DNA of 64,000 nt from contig NZ_JAEQND010000005.1 in the NCBI RefSeq assembly GCF_016722765.1, positions 62,001 through 126,000 of the forward strand, read 5' to 3'. Position numbers and translations under genes: made by a program. Positions 36,231 to 47,768 of the stretch are shown here, piece by piece (position 1 is the stretch's first letter; every line of letters starts with the position of its first letter). Origin of the DNA: Ramlibacter alkalitolerans (lineage in GTDB: Bacteria > Pseudomonadota > Gammaproteobacteria > Burkholderiales > Burkholderiaceae_C). The notes beneath the pieces were generated by a model, which made no database searches, had not been told where the DNA came from, and saw nothing but the letters and a program-made list of their open reading frames with translations.

Positions 36231-36410
36231 CGTGGTCTCCGCGACGAATGCTCGTTCGTTGAGGGAACTGTATGCACAGTGTTGGCGAGCACCTTCCAAA
36301 ACGGGCGCAGACGGGCTTGGGCTATCGAGCCCCGCTGTTGTCTTTGCCCGCGTCGCCTGTGGCACATATTCATAGCGGCATCTGTGCCTCGGACGTCTTT
36401 GGTGCGCGCT

Positions 36411-36614
36411 TCAGCTCTCAGCGTAGGCGCGCGCCACGTCCAGCACCTTCGTGCGGAGTTCTGGACGCTCAAGCGTCTGCAGCGGCGTCAGCCCTCCGAG
36501 ACTGCCCTTGCCGCCAAGGAAGAACTGCATCCTGGAATCGACGGGCACCACCTGCAATGGTTCCACAGTCTCAAGCAGCGCTTGGAGCGTTATCGGGTCG
36601 TTCAGGTTAAGCAT
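36411..36614 (-). CDS. Hypothetical small protein, 67 residues
   Basis: MLNLNDPITLQALLETVEPLQVVPVDSR...FFLGGKGSLGGL, ending RPELRTKVLDVARAYAES. Soluble, probably helical. A degraded paralogue lies at 33590-33800, and the conservation between the two copies supports this as a real gene. No function is recognised. It lies 180 bases upstream of the LexA-like gene on the same strand. Confidence 0.65.
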   Translation of the reverse strand: MLNLNDPITLQALLETVEPLQVVPVDSRMQFFLGGKGSLGGLTPLQTLERPELRTKVLDVARAYAES

Positions 36615-36651
36615 GACTGGTGGCTCTCATGCAAAACGTGGCCTCGCATTC

Positions 36652-37245
36652 TCACGACCACACGTCCAGCGGTAGCACTCCCGTGACGGACACATTCTTA
36701 GGGATGGGAGTGCCGTGCGCCGGCCGTAGCGATTGCGGCCGCAGCAACCCTGCCGTCGTGAGCAACATTGCCGGCAGCACAGTGGCTGGTGAAGTGTCAT
36801 GCGTGTGCTTGGCCCTCAAGGCAGCGGCAAGTTCGCGCGAAACATCTAGTCGTGCATGGTGCTGGGTCTCAATGCCGTCCGCGCGAAGCTGCAAGACAAT
36901 TCCCTTGGAACTGACGCTCTCGAGCATCTCGGCGACCTGCGCTCCCACGAGCGGCAAGACAAACCGGTGCTGGGTGTCTGCGACCTGATAGCCGATGACC
37001 CAGTAGGAGTCGTCCCCGAGCCCCAGAGCATCGGAGGTCATTACGCAGGGGCGCTCCTCGCCGAGAAACAAGGACAGCGCGGCGCGCGGCACCAAAGAAC
37101 GGATGCTCCAAACGCCGTCGCTCGAACCGGTGGCCTCGCCAGCGGAGGGCGGGCCGAGTTCGCCGTCGAACAACAGCCCCTGCTGCTCCGCGGCCGAAAT
37201 GATGGTGCTGACGCTTGCCGACTGGCTCGCTCTCCTGGTGGGCAT
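36652..37245 (-). CDS. Hypothetical protein, 197 residues
   Basis: I chose the ATG at 37245 because GGAGAAG stands ten bases upstream; the open frame extends further but with non-coding character. MPTRRASQSASVSTIISAAEQQGLLFDGEL leads to a middle region (VPRAALSLFLGEERPCVMTSDALGLGDDSYWVIGYQVADTQHRF) with beta-strand character. No family is recognised. It is divergent from the KfrA-like gene and followed by a small gene on the same strand. Confidence 0.5.
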   Translation of the reverse strand: MPTRRASQSASVSTIISAAEQQGLLFDGELGPPSAGEATGSSDGVWSIRSLVPRAALSLFLGEERPCVMTSDALGLGDDSYWVIGYQVADTQHRFVLPLVGAQVAEMLESVSSKGIVLQLRADGIETQHHARLDVSRELAAALRAKHTHDTSPATVLPAMLLTTAGLLRPQSLRPAHGTPIPKNVSVTGVLPLDVWS

Positions 37246-37282
37246 GCGGCAATCTTCTCCGCGAGCCCGAGTTATCGCAACT

Positions 37283-37298
37283 ATTTCGATTACGAAAT
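37283..37298. promoter_or_regulatory. Small inverted repeat in the divergent intergenic region (operator candidate)
   Basis: ATTTCGATTACGAAAT is a 6+6 inverted repeat in the A+T-rich centre of the region between the leftward 197-residue gene and the rightward KfrA-like gene. KfrA-type proteins often repress their own promoter, so this may be its operator. Confidence 0.35.
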
Positions 37299-37369
37299 TC
37301 CTCAGGCCCACGTCGGTGCGGGTAGCTACACGCAGAGCCGGGATGCGCCGGCTTTCCGTGGACATCGAC

Positions 37370-37555
37370 ATGAGTGAAGGCAAGCGAAGCAGAGGACGAC
37401 CAGGAGTGACGGAGGAAGAAGTTCGGCGCGCATGTGAGGCGCTCATGGCGCAAGGACGCCGTATTGGGCCGACCAATGTTCGCCTCGAGCTTGGGCACGG
37501 CAGCTATGAGACCATCATCAAGCACCTGCGCGCACTTGGGTACCGGTCCAAATAG
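37370..37555 (+). CDS. KfrA-type DNA-binding domain protein (61 residues)
   Basis: MSEGKRSRGRPGVTEEEVRRACEALMAQGRRIGPTNVRLELGHGSYETIIKHLRALGYRSK. The V..AC..L...G.RIGPTNVR.ELG.GS..TI..HLR pattern is the N-terminal helix-turn-helix domain of KfrA and related plasmid proteins. The long coiled-coil that normally follows is absent, so this is a stand-alone domain or a truncated gene. An upstream in-frame ATG at 37343 would add nine residues. Divergent from the hypothetical gene at 36652-37245. Confidence 0.65.
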   Translation: MSEGKRSRGRPGVTEEEVRRACEALMAQGRRIGPTNVRLELGHGSYETIIKHLRALGYRSK

Positions 37556-37674
37556 AACGTCATCATCTGATTACGGCGGCCACCGGCCGCCGTTCTTCTC
37601 TTGACCGCCTGTCAGGTCCACGCGAGCTGGAACGGCACAGCCTCGTGAACGCAAGTCCGCTGCGCAGACCGAAA

Positions 37675-37919
37675 TCACGACACGACCGCAACGCGGGGCT
37701 GCACCTCGGGTCCTTCCGGCTGGAGCACTTCTGAAGTCGTTCCGTCTGCGTACGACACCCGTGCCGTTCCAAAAAGTGATGCATCGGTTAGCAGGCGCAC
37801 CCCGGCCAGAGCAGGGGGAACCTGTCTCCGAGACGCATGTCTTCGAGCCAACGCAACTCCTCGCCTTCTTCCGCGCGGAACTGCGCTTTCTCTTGTGCTT
37901 CCCACGAATCCTTCGACAT
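37675..37919 (-). pseudogene. Small gene, apparently frameshifted
   Basis: An ATG at 37919 with AAAGGA upstream opens MSKDSWEAQEKAQFRAEEGE..., which runs to LGDRFPLLWPG and then stops at 37788. In the next frame the sequence continues VRLLTDASLFGTARVSYADG...PEVQPRVAVVS to 37675. Both pieces have coding-like composition, so one small protein of ~80 residues split by a single-base shift near 37800-37810 is likely. No family is recognised. Confidence 0.4.
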
Positions 37920-38529
37920 AGGGGTCCTTTCTCAGTGTGTTGAGCGAACCTCGTCTAGCACGGGACTCTTTTTAGGAGAGGCGTCACTGTGTTCACTTTA
38001 GGAGGGCGGTGAGCGGTCGACGTTCGTGCTGGTGCTCGCAGCTTCTCGTTGGAACGCTCTCTCTTGCGGCGTGACGTCTGAATTTCAGGCGCGGTTCGTC
38101 TCAGCTCCGCAACTGCATGACTACCTCCGGGAGCTACACGCCCCTCGGCCCCGAGGTCACCTTCCAGCAGCGCCTGGCCCGGCTCACGGCGACTGCCCGC
38201 CGAAGTGCCGGGGTGAGCACTCGGGCCGGCGAACGTTCTCCCGGCCTTGAGGGTGTCGGGGTATTTCACATGGAGAAACAAGCTCTACGCGCTTCTACAA
38301 TCGTCTACAAAACGCTCAAATTGGCGCCGCGCGCGCGTAAGTCATTGATTTGAAAGGCTGCGTGACCGCCTTTTGGTCATCTGCTGCATACGCCCGCAGC
38401 GGGAGTAGCCGTCCCCGTTGTCGTCCACCGTGCTTGGCCCAGAGCTGCGCCACAGCCGGCGCCAAGGAGGCCTGTTTGACGGTTCGCACATTGTGCGCGC
38501 ACAATGTGCGGAATACAGGAGGTGCAACG
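37920..38529. other. Stretch without a convincing gene upstream of the 219-residue hypothetical gene
   Basis: Short open frames exist (for example + strand from 38117, MTTSGSYTPLGPEVTFQQRLA) but none has support. The right end contains a perfect 26-bp palindrome, described separately. Confidence 0.3.
38485..38510. promoter_or_regulatory. Perfect 26-bp palindrome upstream of a predicted DNA-binding protein gene (operator candidate)
   Basis: Each arm is CGCACATTGTGCG or its exact complement. The arms meet without a spacer, and each contains an inner near-palindrome GCACA-TTGTGC. The site ends 20 bases before the ATG at 38530, overlapping the expected promoter or 5' leader. No T-tract follows, so it is not a typical terminator. 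Autoregulation by the downstream gene product is the simplest reading. Confidence 0.6.
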
Positions 38530-39189
38530 ATGGACCCTGACGCTTTGGCTCGCCGAAACAGGCTGTTCGACTTGGTGCACAACTGCTTCGGGGGCGAAAC
38601 CGATGTGGTGGCTCATGTCATCGAAGAAAACACACCTGGGGCGAAGGTCTCCGTCCGCGCAATTCAGGCTTGGCTAATGCCTCCTGGCCGGGTCAGCAGC
38701 CGCAACTGCCCGCCTTGGGCGCTCAAGGCGGTGGAGGATTTCGTGGCAGACCCCATCAACCAACCTCGCCTGCAGGTAATGGCCCGCCGGCGGGAGGAAG
38801 ACATCCGAAGAGTGACGACGCCAGTGGAATGGGCGGACAAGGTGCGGCGCGAGAAAGCGGTCGAGTTTGCTACTTGTGAAATCGAGGACGAAAGCCGCAC
38901 CTTGCGACAGTGGCAGGAGCAACTGGGTAAGGACTCCGGCCGGTACATTTTTGCGCTGGAGCTGCGCCTCCGCTCAGCCGAGAGAGAGCTCAGTGACTCG
39001 GTGGCGGCGATTCACCAGGCGGTGCACGGGAGCGAAAACTTCGAGGATTTCAAGAAGGCATACCTTGAGGCGGAGAGGGGCCGCCGGCTACAGCGGTTCT
39101 CGGTTAAAGAGGCTCGAAAGCACATTGAGAATGCCTCGGAGGAGTTCGCGTCTGACGACGGCGTAGTGGAGCGGCCAGCTTTGTCTTAG
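38530..39189 (+). CDS. Hypothetical protein with possible N-terminal HTH, 219 residues
   Basis: The ATG at 38530 has a strong AGGAGGTG site seven bases upstream. The N-terminal ~75 residues (MDPDALARRNRLFDLVHNCFGG..., then VSVRAIQAWLMPPGRVSSRNCPPWALKAVEDFV) look like a Cro/C1-type fold in which AIQAWL would be the recognition helix. The rest is highly charged and helical (REEDIRRV...WADKVRREKAVEF, ALELRLRSAERELSDSVAAIHQ), with coiled-coil character. The perfect palindrome just upstream fits an autoregulated DNA-binding protein. Family not recognised. Confidence 0.6.
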   Translation: MDPDALARRNRLFDLVHNCFGGETDVVAHVIEENTPGAKVSVRAIQAWLMPPGRVSSRNCPPWALKAVEDFVADPINQPRLQVMARRREEDIRRVTTPVEWADKVRREKAVEFATCEIEDESRTLRQWQEQLGKDSGRYIFALELRLRSAERELSDSVAAIHQAVHGSENFEDFKKAYLEAERGRRLQRFSVKEARKHIENASEEFASDDGVVERPALS

Positions 39190-39419
39190 AGCACGGCCGG
39201 AACTCGGGACCTCGCGCGAACGAAAAGGCGCGTGTCAGGCGCGGATGCGCGTACCTGCGGATGCGAACGCCGCGCCCCGCTGCGCATCCCGGGCTGCGGT
39301 CGCCCAGTGCCACTCCGATGCGCCCGCCCTCCAGTTCGAAAGGAATGCAGGCGGCTGTAATGCTTGCGCGCTGGTTTCGGCGTGCCACCGCCAACCTGTC
39401 TGTGGATGAGAATTGCCCC

Positions 39420-39878
39420 ATGCCCAAGTACTTCGCATACGGCTCCAACATGTCAGACGAGCAAATCGCGCAGAGGTGTCCGTCTCATCGCTTCGTCTGC
39501 GTGGCGAAGTTGCCCGGCTACCGACTTGCATTCACGCGGCGTTCGGCGAAGCGCGGATGTGGGGTGGCTGACGTAGTGGCCACGGCGGACGAGGCCGTTT
39601 GGGGAGTCGTGTTCGAGATGTCCGATGCGGACTTGGCCGCACTCGATAAGCATGAGGGCGTGCACATGAATCCTCCTGCGTACGTGCGAAAGAACGTGCA
39701 GGTCGTCTCCACGGACGGCCAGCTGCTGGATGCGATTACCTATGAGGTGTTCACCAAGGCGGCAAACGAGGACGCGCCGAATGCGGAATACCTTGGCCTC
39801 ATCACCGCTGGCGCGCGCAAGTGGGGTCTGCCACAGGAGTACCAGCAGGCGCTCGCGAACATCAAGGAGCAGACCTAG
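39420..39878 (+). CDS. Gamma-glutamylcyclotransferase-like (AIG2-like) protein
   Basis: 152 residues, MPKYFAYGSNMSDEQIAQRCPSHRFVCVAK.... YGSNM is the substrate-binding loop of the gamma-glutamylcyclotransferase fold, and the Glu of LDKHEGVH stands where the catalytic acid is expected. AYVRKNVQV and EYLGLITAGARKWGLPQEY complete the fold. Such enzymes cleave gamma-glutamyl amines or dipeptides. A broken second copy lies at 29970-30420. No operon partner is evident. Confidence 0.82.
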   Translation: MPKYFAYGSNMSDEQIAQRCPSHRFVCVAKLPGYRLAFTRRSAKRGCGVADVVATADEAVWGVVFEMSDADLAALDKHEGVHMNPPAYVRKNVQVVSTDGQLLDAITYEVFTKAANEDAPNAEYLGLITAGARKWGLPQEYQQALANIKEQT

Positions 39879-40551
39879 TCTGCGCATGTGCCGCCCCACG
39901 CCAGCCCGTTTGACATATTGGCCCTCGCGTTAAGCCGTCGTTTTGTCTCCGGCGGACTTCCCTAAGCGTGTATACGTTCTATGCAGTCGGATGCACGACC
40001 AGCCAGTGGGATTACTGCCGACGAGGTGCGGACGCTCCTTACGCGCTGCATCGAGGCGACCGAGTACCTGCCCAGCGCATACATCGACATCGCACTAAGT
40101 GCTGCGAGTCGTCCTGGCTCGCCCTATCGACGGTCGACTCTTGATGGACTTCCCGAACCGAACGGGGCCTGCCGATGTGGTTCTCTGCTCATGCCGAGGC
40201 GGTTGAATCGCCTTGGCACCGGCGTGGTCGACAAACTCACAGTCTTACTCGAGAAGGTCTAGCTGGGCTCCCCTAGCGTCGCGGTCACGTCATTTGTCGA
40301 GTAGTTAGTTGCGCCACGAACTTCTTCGCCAGCAGTCGGAGAAGCAGGTCCAACTCGGAGGGCACGGGTCTTGCGCACGGGGTTCGGTGTACAGAATGCT
40401 TATTCATGCCCCGTAAAGCGAACGAGGCTTTTTAGACGGGTTGCGCCGGTTGCTTTAGAGCGACCAGACCGTTCACGTGAAGTGTGATTGCGCTCACACC
40501 TTCAATCATCTTTCGCTGGCGCACTTTCGCCCTGACATGTAAGGTGGCTCC
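39879..40551. other. Mostly non-coding stretch between the cyclotransferase-like gene and the serine recombinase
   Basis: About 670 bases. Apart from one weak small open frame (listed separately) nothing is evident. The promoter of the recombinase must lie in the A+T-richer part around 40400-40540. Confidence 0.3.
39981..40262 (+). CDS. Possible small hypothetical protein, 93 residues
   Basis: MQSDARPASGITADEVRTLLTRCIEATEYLPSAYIDIALSAASR... The first half has coding-like composition and a helical ADEVRTLLTRCIEA segment. The second half looks less convincing, and no clear ribosome binding site is visible. No family is recognised; it may be a remnant. Confidence 0.3.
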   Translation: MQSDARPASGITADEVRTLLTRCIEATEYLPSAYIDIALSAASRPGSPYRRSTLDGLPEPNGACRCGSLLMPRRLNRLGTGVVDKLTVLLEKV

Positions 40552-42321
<1,770 letters not shown>

Positions 42322-42340
42322 TCAGTGTTTGTATTGTAGC

Positions 42341-42742
42341 TTATTCGGCAGCGCCCTGCTCACCGGCAGGGGCTTCCGTGGGCTCGGGACGGTCCACCAG
42401 TTCGACCAGCGCCATCGGCGCGTTGTCGCCGACGCGGAAGCCCATCTTCAGGATGCGCGTGTAGCCGCCCGGGCGCGCCTTGTAGCGCGGGCCGAGTTCG
42501 TTGAACAGCTTGGTCACGTTGTCGCGATTGCGCAGGCGGTCGAAGGCCAGGCGCTTGTTGGCGACGGTGGGTTCCTTGCCCAGCGTGAGCATCGGCTCGA
42601 CGACGCGGCGCAGTTCCTTCGCCTTCGGCACGGTGGTCTTGATGACCTCGTGCTCGATCAGCGAATTCATCATGTTGCGCAGCATCGCGAGCCGGTGCTC
42701 GCTGGTGCGATTGAGTTTGCGAAGGCCGTGGCCGTGGCGCAT
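42341..42742 (-). CDS. rplQ: 50S ribosomal protein L17
   Basis: 133 residues, [46 protein letters not shown]..., the full bL17 signature. Last gene of the alpha operon, 187 bases after rpoA. The gap carries a dispersed repeat. The gene ends 19 bases before the 5' end of tRNA-fMet. Confidence 0.97.
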   Translation of the reverse strand: MRHGHGLRKLNRTSEHRLAMLRNMMNSLIEHEVIKTTVPKAKELRRVVEPMLTLGKEPTVANKRLAFDRLRNRDNVTKLFNELGPRYKARPGGYTRILKMGFRVGDNAPMALVELVDRPEPTEAPAGEQGAAE

Positions 42743-42814
42743 GGTGATTTTCCTTTCCTTATGTGTGCCGCAGCCGGATCAGGTACTGCGGGGTCACCTG
42801 TGAAATACGGGTCT

Positions 42815-42915
42815 TCAACGCAGAAGCCGCGAAGGTTTCGCAAAGCCGCAAAAGGGAGATTCCGAGATCTTCTTCTGCGGTTTCTGCATAGCTTTTGCGG
42901 TTTTTGCGTTACGAA
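42815..42915. repeat. Imperfect inverted-repeat element between rpoA and rplQ
   Basis: One arm near 42818-42856 (AACGCAGAAGCCGCGAAGG... type) is loosely complementary to 42871-42911 (CTTCTGCGG...TTTTTGCGTTA). The A+T-richer composition and the position inside a ribosomal operon suggest a small dispersed intergenic repeat. Function unknown. Confidence 0.4.
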
Positions 42916-42929
42916 GTTGAAGTTGCAGT

Positions 42930-43919
42930 TCAGCGCTTGTCCAGACCCGCCGGCGGCCAGGACTCGAGCTTCATGCCCAGCGTGAGACCGCGGGAAGCCA
43001 GGACTTCCTTGATCTCGTTGAGCGACTTGCGACCCAGGTTCGGGGTCTTGAGCAGCTCGTTCTCGGTGCGCTGGATCAGGTCACCGATGTAGTAGATGTT
43101 CTCGGCCTTCAGGCAGTTGGCCGAACGCACCGTCAGTTCGAGTTCGTCGACCGGGCGCAGCAGGATCGGGTCGAACTGCTGCGAGCTGCGCTGCACCGGC
43201 GCGTCGAACGCGGCCAGTTCGGAGCCTTCCAGCTGCGCGAACACGGCGAGCTGTTCGACCAGGATCTTGGCCGAGGCGCGCACGGCGTCTTCGGCGGTGA
43301 TCGCACCGTTGGTCTCGATCTCCATCACCAGCTTGTCCAGGTCGGTGCGCTGCTCCACGCGGGCGCTTTCGACCGTGTAGCTCACGCGCTTGACCGGCGA
43401 GAACGACGCATCCAGCACGATGCGGCCGATCGACTTGGTGGGCTCGTCGCCGTAGCGGCGCACGTTGCCCGGCACGTAGCCGCGGCCCTTCTCCACCTTG
43501 ATCTGCATGTCGATCTTGCCGCCTTGCGACAGGGTGGCGATCACGTGGTCGGGATTGATGATCTCGACGTCGTGCGGGGTCTGGATGTCGGCGGCCGTGA
43601 CGACGCCCTCGCCGTCCTTGCGCAGGGACAGGGTCACTTCATCGCGGTTGTGGAGCTTGAACACCACGCCCTTGAGGTTCAGCAGGATGCCCACCACGTC
43701 TTCCTGCACGCCGTCGATCGACGAGTACTCGTGCAGGACGCCGGCGATGGTTACCTCGGTCGCCGCATACCCGACCATCGACGAGAGCAGGACCCGGCGC
43801 AGCGCGTTGCCCAGCGTGTGGCCGTAGCCGCGCTCGAAGGGCTCCAGGGTCACCTTGGCGCGGTTGGTGCCAAGCTGTTCCACGTTGATGGATTTGGGTT
43901 TCAGCAGGTTGGTTTGCAT
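42930..43919 (-). CDS. rpoA: RNA polymerase alpha subunit
   Basis: 329 residues from the ATG at 43919 ([48 protein letters not shown]). The N-terminal dimerisation domain is followed by a linker and the C-terminal domain ([44 protein letters not shown]) that contacts UP elements and activators. It lies between rpsD and rplQ, the standard alpha operon order. Confidence 0.97.
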   Translation of the reverse strand: MQTNLLKPKSINVEQLGTNRAKVTLEPFERGYGHTLGNALRRVLLSSMVGYAATEVTIAGVLHEYSSIDGVQEDVVGILLNLKGVVFKLHNRDEVTLSLRKDGEGVVTAADIQTPHDVEIINPDHVIATLSQGGKIDMQIKVEKGRGYVPGNVRRYGDEPTKSIGRIVLDASFSPVKRVSYTVESARVEQRTDLDKLVMEIETNGAITAEDAVRASAKILVEQLAVFAQLEGSELAAFDAPVQRSSQQFDPILLRPVDELELTVRSANCLKAENIYYIGDLIQRTENELLKTPNLGRKSLNEIKEVLASRGLTLGMKLESWPPAGLDKR

Positions 43920-44044
43920 GCAGGACTTTCCTCTCAATACCCCCGGCTCGTTACGCCGGTAAGGCTGGGGCCCGGTCGCGGTGCCCCGTGCCGGGAATAC
44001 GAATTTCGCGGGACGAGGGCGCGGGCGCGGCCTCGTCGTGTCCC

Positions 44045-44668
44045 TTAACGGGAATAGAGTTCGACGATCAGCGATTCGTTGATGTCGGCGCCGAATTCGT
44101 CGCGGTCCGGGACCTTCTTGAAGGTGCCTTCGGCCTTGTCGACGTTCACCTCGATCCAGGCCGGGATGCCGACCTGCGTGGCCAGCTGCAGGGCCTCGAC
44201 GACGCGGTTCTGCTTCTTGGACTTGTCGCGCACCGCGACCACGTCGCCGGCCTTGACCTGGTACGACGGGATGTTGATGGCCTTGCCGTTCACGGTGATG
44301 GCCTTGTGGCTCACCAGCTGGCGGGCTTCCGCGCGCGTGGAGCCGAAGCCCATGCGGTACACCACGTTGTCCAGGCGGCTTTCCAGCAGGAACAGCAGGT
44401 TGGCGCCGGTGTTGCCCTTGCGGCGGTCGGCTTCCTCGAAGTAGCGGCGGAACTGGCGCTCCAGCACGCCGTACATGCGCTTGACCTTCTGCTTCTCGCG
44501 CAGCTGCAGGCCGAAATCGGACGTGCGCTGGCCGGAGGTGCGGCCATGCTGGCCGGGCTTGGAGTCGAACTTGGCCTTGTCGCTGATGGCGCGGCGGGCG
44601 CTCTTCAGGAACAGGTCGGTGCCTTCACGGCGGGAGAGCTTGGCCTTGGGGCCGAGATAACGTGCCAC
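44045..44668 (-). CDS. rpsD: 30S ribosomal protein S4
   Basis: 207 residues, [23 protein letters not shown]..., with the S4 RNA-binding domain ([31 protein letters not shown]). It lacks the zinc-binding cysteines of the longer form. In many bacteria it also represses the alpha operon. Normal position between rpsK and rpoA. Confidence 0.97.
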   Translation of the reverse strand: MARYLGPKAKLSRREGTDLFLKSARRAISDKAKFDSKPGQHGRTSGQRTSDFGLQLREKQKVKRMYGVLERQFRRYFEEADRRKGNTGANLLFLLESRLDNVVYRMGFGSTRAEARQLVSHKAITVNGKAINIPSYQVKAGDVVAVRDKSKKQNRVVEALQLATQVGIPAWIEVNVDKAEGTFKKVPDRDEFGADINESLIVELYSR

Positions 44669-44744
44669 TTTTACTTTCCTTCAAATGACTACCGCGGCCT
44701 GATGCCGCGGGAGCTGGGGGCCGGAGCCGCCAGCGGTGGGCTTG

Positions 44745-44812
44745 AAACCCTGGATCCCCGCCTGCGCGGGGATGACGGGGTACCCGACCCGCCATGCGGG
44801 GACGGGCTGCTG
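44745..44812. repeat. Small palindromic repeat between rpsK and rpsD
   Basis: TGGATCCCCGCCTGCGCGGGGATGACG and a following CGGG-rich inverted repeat. The same family (TGGATTCCCGCC..CGCGGGAATGACG, reverse orientation) occurs inside recG near 60722-60746. Typical dispersed intergenic repeat of this lineage. Confidence 0.6.
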
Positions 44813-44816
44813 CGCC

Positions 44817-45221
44817 TTAGATGCGGCGGCGCTTCTGCGGGCGGCAGCCGTTGTGCGGGACCGGCGTCACGTCGGAGATCGACGTGATGCGGATGCCCAG
44901 CGCGGCCAGCGCACGCACGGACGATTCGCGGCCCGGGCCGGGGCCGCGGATCTCGACGTCCAGGTTCTTGATACCCTGCTCCATCGCGGCGCGGCCGGCG
45001 ACTTCCGAAGCCACCTGGGCAGCGAACGGCGTTGACTTGCGCGAGCCCTTGAAGCCCTGACCACCCGAGGAGGCCCAGGACAGCGCGTTGCCCTGGCGGT
45101 CGGTGATCGTGATGATCGTGTTGTTGAAGGACGCGTGCACGTGGCAGACGCCGTCGCTCACGTTCTTGCGGACCTTCTTGCGCACACGCTGCGCGGCGTT
45201 GTTGGCAGGAGCCTTGGCCAT
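44817..45221 (-). CDS. rpsK: 30S ribosomal protein S11
   Basis: 134 residues. [43 protein letters not shown] is the uS11 signature and the end [11 protein letters not shown] is canonical. Alpha operon order rpsM-rpsK-rpsD is kept. Confidence 0.97.
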   Translation of the reverse strand: MAKAPANNAAQRVRKKVRKNVSDGVCHVHASFNNTIITITDRQGNALSWASSGGQGFKGSRKSTPFAAQVASEVAGRAAMEQGIKNLDVEIRGPGPGRESSVRALAALGIRITSISDVTPVPHNGCRPQKRRRI

Positions 45222-45240
45222 GTCTTACTCTCTTCCGGAT

Positions 45241-45606
45241 TTATTTCTTCAGCGCCTGCGCAGCCTTGCGCGGACCCTTGCGGGTGCGGGCGTTGGTGCG
45301 GGTGCGCTGGCCGCGCATCGGCAGGCCGCGGCGGTGACGGAAGCCGCGGTAGCAGCCGATGTCCATCAGCCGCTTGATGTTCATCGTCGTCTCGCGGCGC
45401 AGGTCGCCCTCGATCGTGAACTGGGCGATCTGGTCGCGGATCTTTTCCATGTCGGCGTCCGACAGGTCCTTGATCTTCTTGGAATAGGCGATGCCCACCG
45501 CTTCGCAGATCTTGCGGGCGCGGGTGCGACCGATGCCGAAGATCGCCGTCAGGCCGATCTCGGCGTGCTGATGCGGCGGGATGTTGATACCAGCAATACG
45601 TGCCAT
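45241..45606 (-). CDS. rpsM: 30S ribosomal protein S13
   Basis: 121 residues, [38 protein letters not shown]..., ending with the basic [20 protein letters not shown] tail typical of uS13. First large gene of the alpha operon, after rpmJ. Confidence 0.97.
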   Translation of the reverse strand: MARIAGINIPPHQHAEIGLTAIFGIGRTRARKICEAVGIAYSKKIKDLSDADMEKIRDQIAQFTIEGDLRRETTMNIKRLMDIGCYRGFRHRRGLPMRGQRTRTNARTRKGPRKAAQALKK

Positions 45607-45628
45607 GTCTGTCCTCTAAATCTGTCTG

Positions 45629-45742
45629 TCAGCCCTGGCGCTGCTTGTGACGCGGGTCGGTGCAGATCACGCGCACGACACCCTTGCGGCGGATGATCTT
45701 GCAGTTGCGGCAGATCTTCTTGACGGAAGCCGAAACTCTCAT
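45629..45742 (-). CDS. rpmJ: 50S ribosomal protein L36
   Basis: 37 residues, [20 protein letters not shown]..., ending DPRHKQRQG. The C-x2-C ... C ... H set forms the zinc site of the C+ form of bL36. Standard position between infA and rpsM. Confidence 0.96.
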   Translation of the reverse strand: MRVSASVKKICRNCKIIRRKGVVRVICTDPRHKQRQG

Positions 45743-45769
45743 TTGTGTTCTCCTAAATTCCCAGTCCGC

Positions 45770-45988
45770 CTACTTGCTGCGGAACACGATCCGTGCCCGC
45801 GACAAGTCGTAGGGCGTCAATTCCACGGTGACCTTGTCACCCGGCAGGATGCGGATGTAGTGCATCCGCATCTTTCCCGAAATATGTCCGAGCACCAGGT
45901 GCCCGTTTTCCAGCTTCACCCTGAAGGTTGCATTGGGGAGGTTTTCGACCACCTCCCCGTGCATCTGGATGACATCATCCTTCGACAC
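45770..45988 (-). CDS. infA: Translation initiation factor IF-1
   Basis: 72 residues, [57 protein letters not shown]..., a single S1-like OB fold that blocks the ribosomal A site during initiation. It starts two bases after the secY stop. Confidence 0.97.
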   Translation of the reverse strand: MSKDDVIQMHGEVVENLPNATFRVKLENGHLVLGHISGKMRMHYIRILPGDKVTVELTPYDLSRARIVFRSK

Positions 45989-45990
45989 GT

Positions 45991-47310
45991 TCAGCTACCG
46001 AGCGACGTCTTGAAGTTCGCTTTCTTCAGCAGAGATTCGTACTGCTGGCTCATGAGGTAGTTCTGGACCTGCGCCATGAAGTCCATCGTGACGACCACGA
46101 TGATCAGCAGCGAAGTCCCGCCGAAGTAGAACGGAACGTTGTACTTCAGGATCAGGAACTCCGGCAGCAGGCACACGAACGTGATGTAGATCGCACCGGC
46201 GAGCGTCAGGCGCGCCAGGATCTTGTCGATGTACTTCGCCGTCTGCTCGCCCGGACGGATGCCCGGGACGAACGCACCGCTCTTCTTCAGGTTGTCCGCC
46301 GTCTCACGGCTGTTGAACACCAGCGCCGTGTAGAAGAAGCAGAAGAAGACGATCGCTGCGGCATAGAGCATGACATAGATCGGCTGGCCGGGGCTCAGCG
46401 TGCTGGCAATGTCCTTCAACCACCGCATGCCTTCGCCCGTGGAGAACCAGCCCACCACCGTGGCCGGCAGCAGGATGATCGACGAGGCGAAGATCGGCGG
46501 GATCACGCCGGACATGTTCAGCTTCAGCGGCAGGTGCGAGGACTGGCCACCGTAGACCTTGTTGCCCACCTGGCGGCGCGCATAGTTCACGAGGATCTTG
46601 CGCTGGCCGCGTTCGACGAACACCACGAACCACGTCACCAGGAACACGATCGCCACGATGAAGATGGCAACGATCGGGCCCATCGCACCGGTGCGCACCA
46701 GTTCCAGCAGCCCGCCGATCGCGTTGGGCAGGCCCGCGGCGATGCCGGCGAAGATGATGATCGAGATGCCGTTGCCGAGGCCGCGCTCGGTGATCTGCTC
46801 ACCCAGCCACATCAGGAACATCGTGCCGGAAGTCAGCGTCACCACCGCCGTGAGGCGGAAGCCGAAACCCGGGTTCAGCACCAGGCCGGCCGAACCTTCC
46901 AGCGCGATGGCGATGCCCAGCGACTGGAAGATCGCCAGGCCCAGCGTGCCGTAGCGGGTGTACTGCGTGATCCTGCGCCGGCCGGCCTCGCCCTCCTTCT
47001 TCAGCTGCTCGAACTGCGGCAGGACGTACGTCAGCAGCTGCATGATGATCGAGGCCGAGATGTAGGGCATGATGCCCAGCGCGAACACGGTGAACCGGCT
47101 CAGCGCGCCACCCGAGAACATGTTGAACAGGCTCAGGATGCCGCCCTGCTGGCCCTTGAACAGCTGCGCGAGCTGGTCGGGGTTGATGCCAGGAACGGGG
47201 ATGTGCGCGCCGACGCGGTAGACCACCAATGCCATCAGCAGGAAGACGAGCCGGCGACGGAGGTCGCCGAACTTGCCGGTCTTCGCGATCTGGGCTGCGT
47301 TGGTTGCCAC
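45991..47310 (-). CDS. secY: Protein translocase subunit SecY
   Basis: 439 residues with ten predicted membrane segments. It forms the protein-conducting channel of the inner membrane. [11 protein letters not shown] near the N-terminus, [17 protein letters not shown], and the cytoplasmic loops [14 protein letters not shown] and [20 protein letters not shown] (SecA/ribosome contact) are all present. Normal spc position after rplO. Confidence 0.97.
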   Translation of the reverse strand: MATNAAQIAKTGKFGDLRRRLVFLLMALVVYRVGAHIPVPGINPDQLAQLFKGQQGGILSLFNMFSGGALSRFTVFALGIMPYISASIIMQLLTYVLPQFEQLKKEGEAGRRRITQYTRYGTLGLAIFQSLGIAIALEGSAGLVLNPGFGFRLTAVVTLTSGTMFLMWLGEQITERGLGNGISIIIFAGIAAGLPNAIGGLLELVRTGAMGPIVAIFIVAIVFLVTWFVVFVERGQRKILVNYARRQVGNKVYGGQSSHLPLKLNMSGVIPPIFASSIILLPATVVGWFSTGEGMRWLKDIASTLSPGQPIYVMLYAAAIVFFCFFYTALVFNSRETADNLKKSGAFVPGIRPGEQTAKYIDKILARLTLAGAIYITFVCLLPEFLILKYNVPFYFGGTSLLIIVVVTMDFMAQVQNYLMSQQYESLLKKANFKTSLGS

Positions 47311-47335
47311 GGAAGCCTTTCTAGGTCAGCAGTGC

Positions 47336-47767
47336 TCAGGCCAGGGAGCCGCCGGCCGCCTCGATGGCAGCCTTGGCACCCGCGGTCGCACCGATGCCCG
47401 TCAGCTTGACGGCGCGGCTCAGGCTGCCCGTGTTGATGACCTTGACGGTCTTCACGTTCTGGGCAACCAGGCCGGCGGCCTTGAGCGACAGCAGGTCGAC
47501 TTCGGCAGCGCCCAGCTTCTCCAGCGAGGCCAGCGTGACCTCGCCGTTGAACTTCAGGCTCTGCGACTTGAAGCCGCGCTTGGGCAGCCGGCGCTGCAGC
47601 GGCATCTGGCCGCCTTCGAAACCGACCTTGTGGTAGCCGCCCGCACGGGACTTCTGGCCCTTGTGGCCGCGACCGGCCGTCTTGCCCAGGCCGGAGCCGA
47701 TGCCGCGACCGACGCGGCGACGCGGCTTCTTGGCTCCGTCGGCGGGCTTGATGGTATTGAGTTCCAT
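47336..47767 (-). CDS. rplO: 50S ribosomal protein L15
   Basis: 143 residues, [44 protein letters not shown]..., the glycine/arginine-rich N-terminus of uL15. It begins one base after the rpmD stop. Confidence 0.97.
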   Translation of the reverse strand: MELNTIKPADGAKKPRRRVGRGIGSGLGKTAGRGHKGQKSRAGGYHKVGFEGGQMPLQRRLPKRGFKSQSLKFNGEVTLASLEKLGAAEVDLLSLKAAGLVAQNVKTVKVINTGSLSRAVKLTGIGATAGAKAAIEAAGGSLA

Positions 47768-47768
47768 G

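Noticed and set aside
38117..38353. Possible 78-residue protein upstream of the palindrome
   Set aside because: No ribosome binding site, the second half is of mixed composition, and no similarity is recognised.
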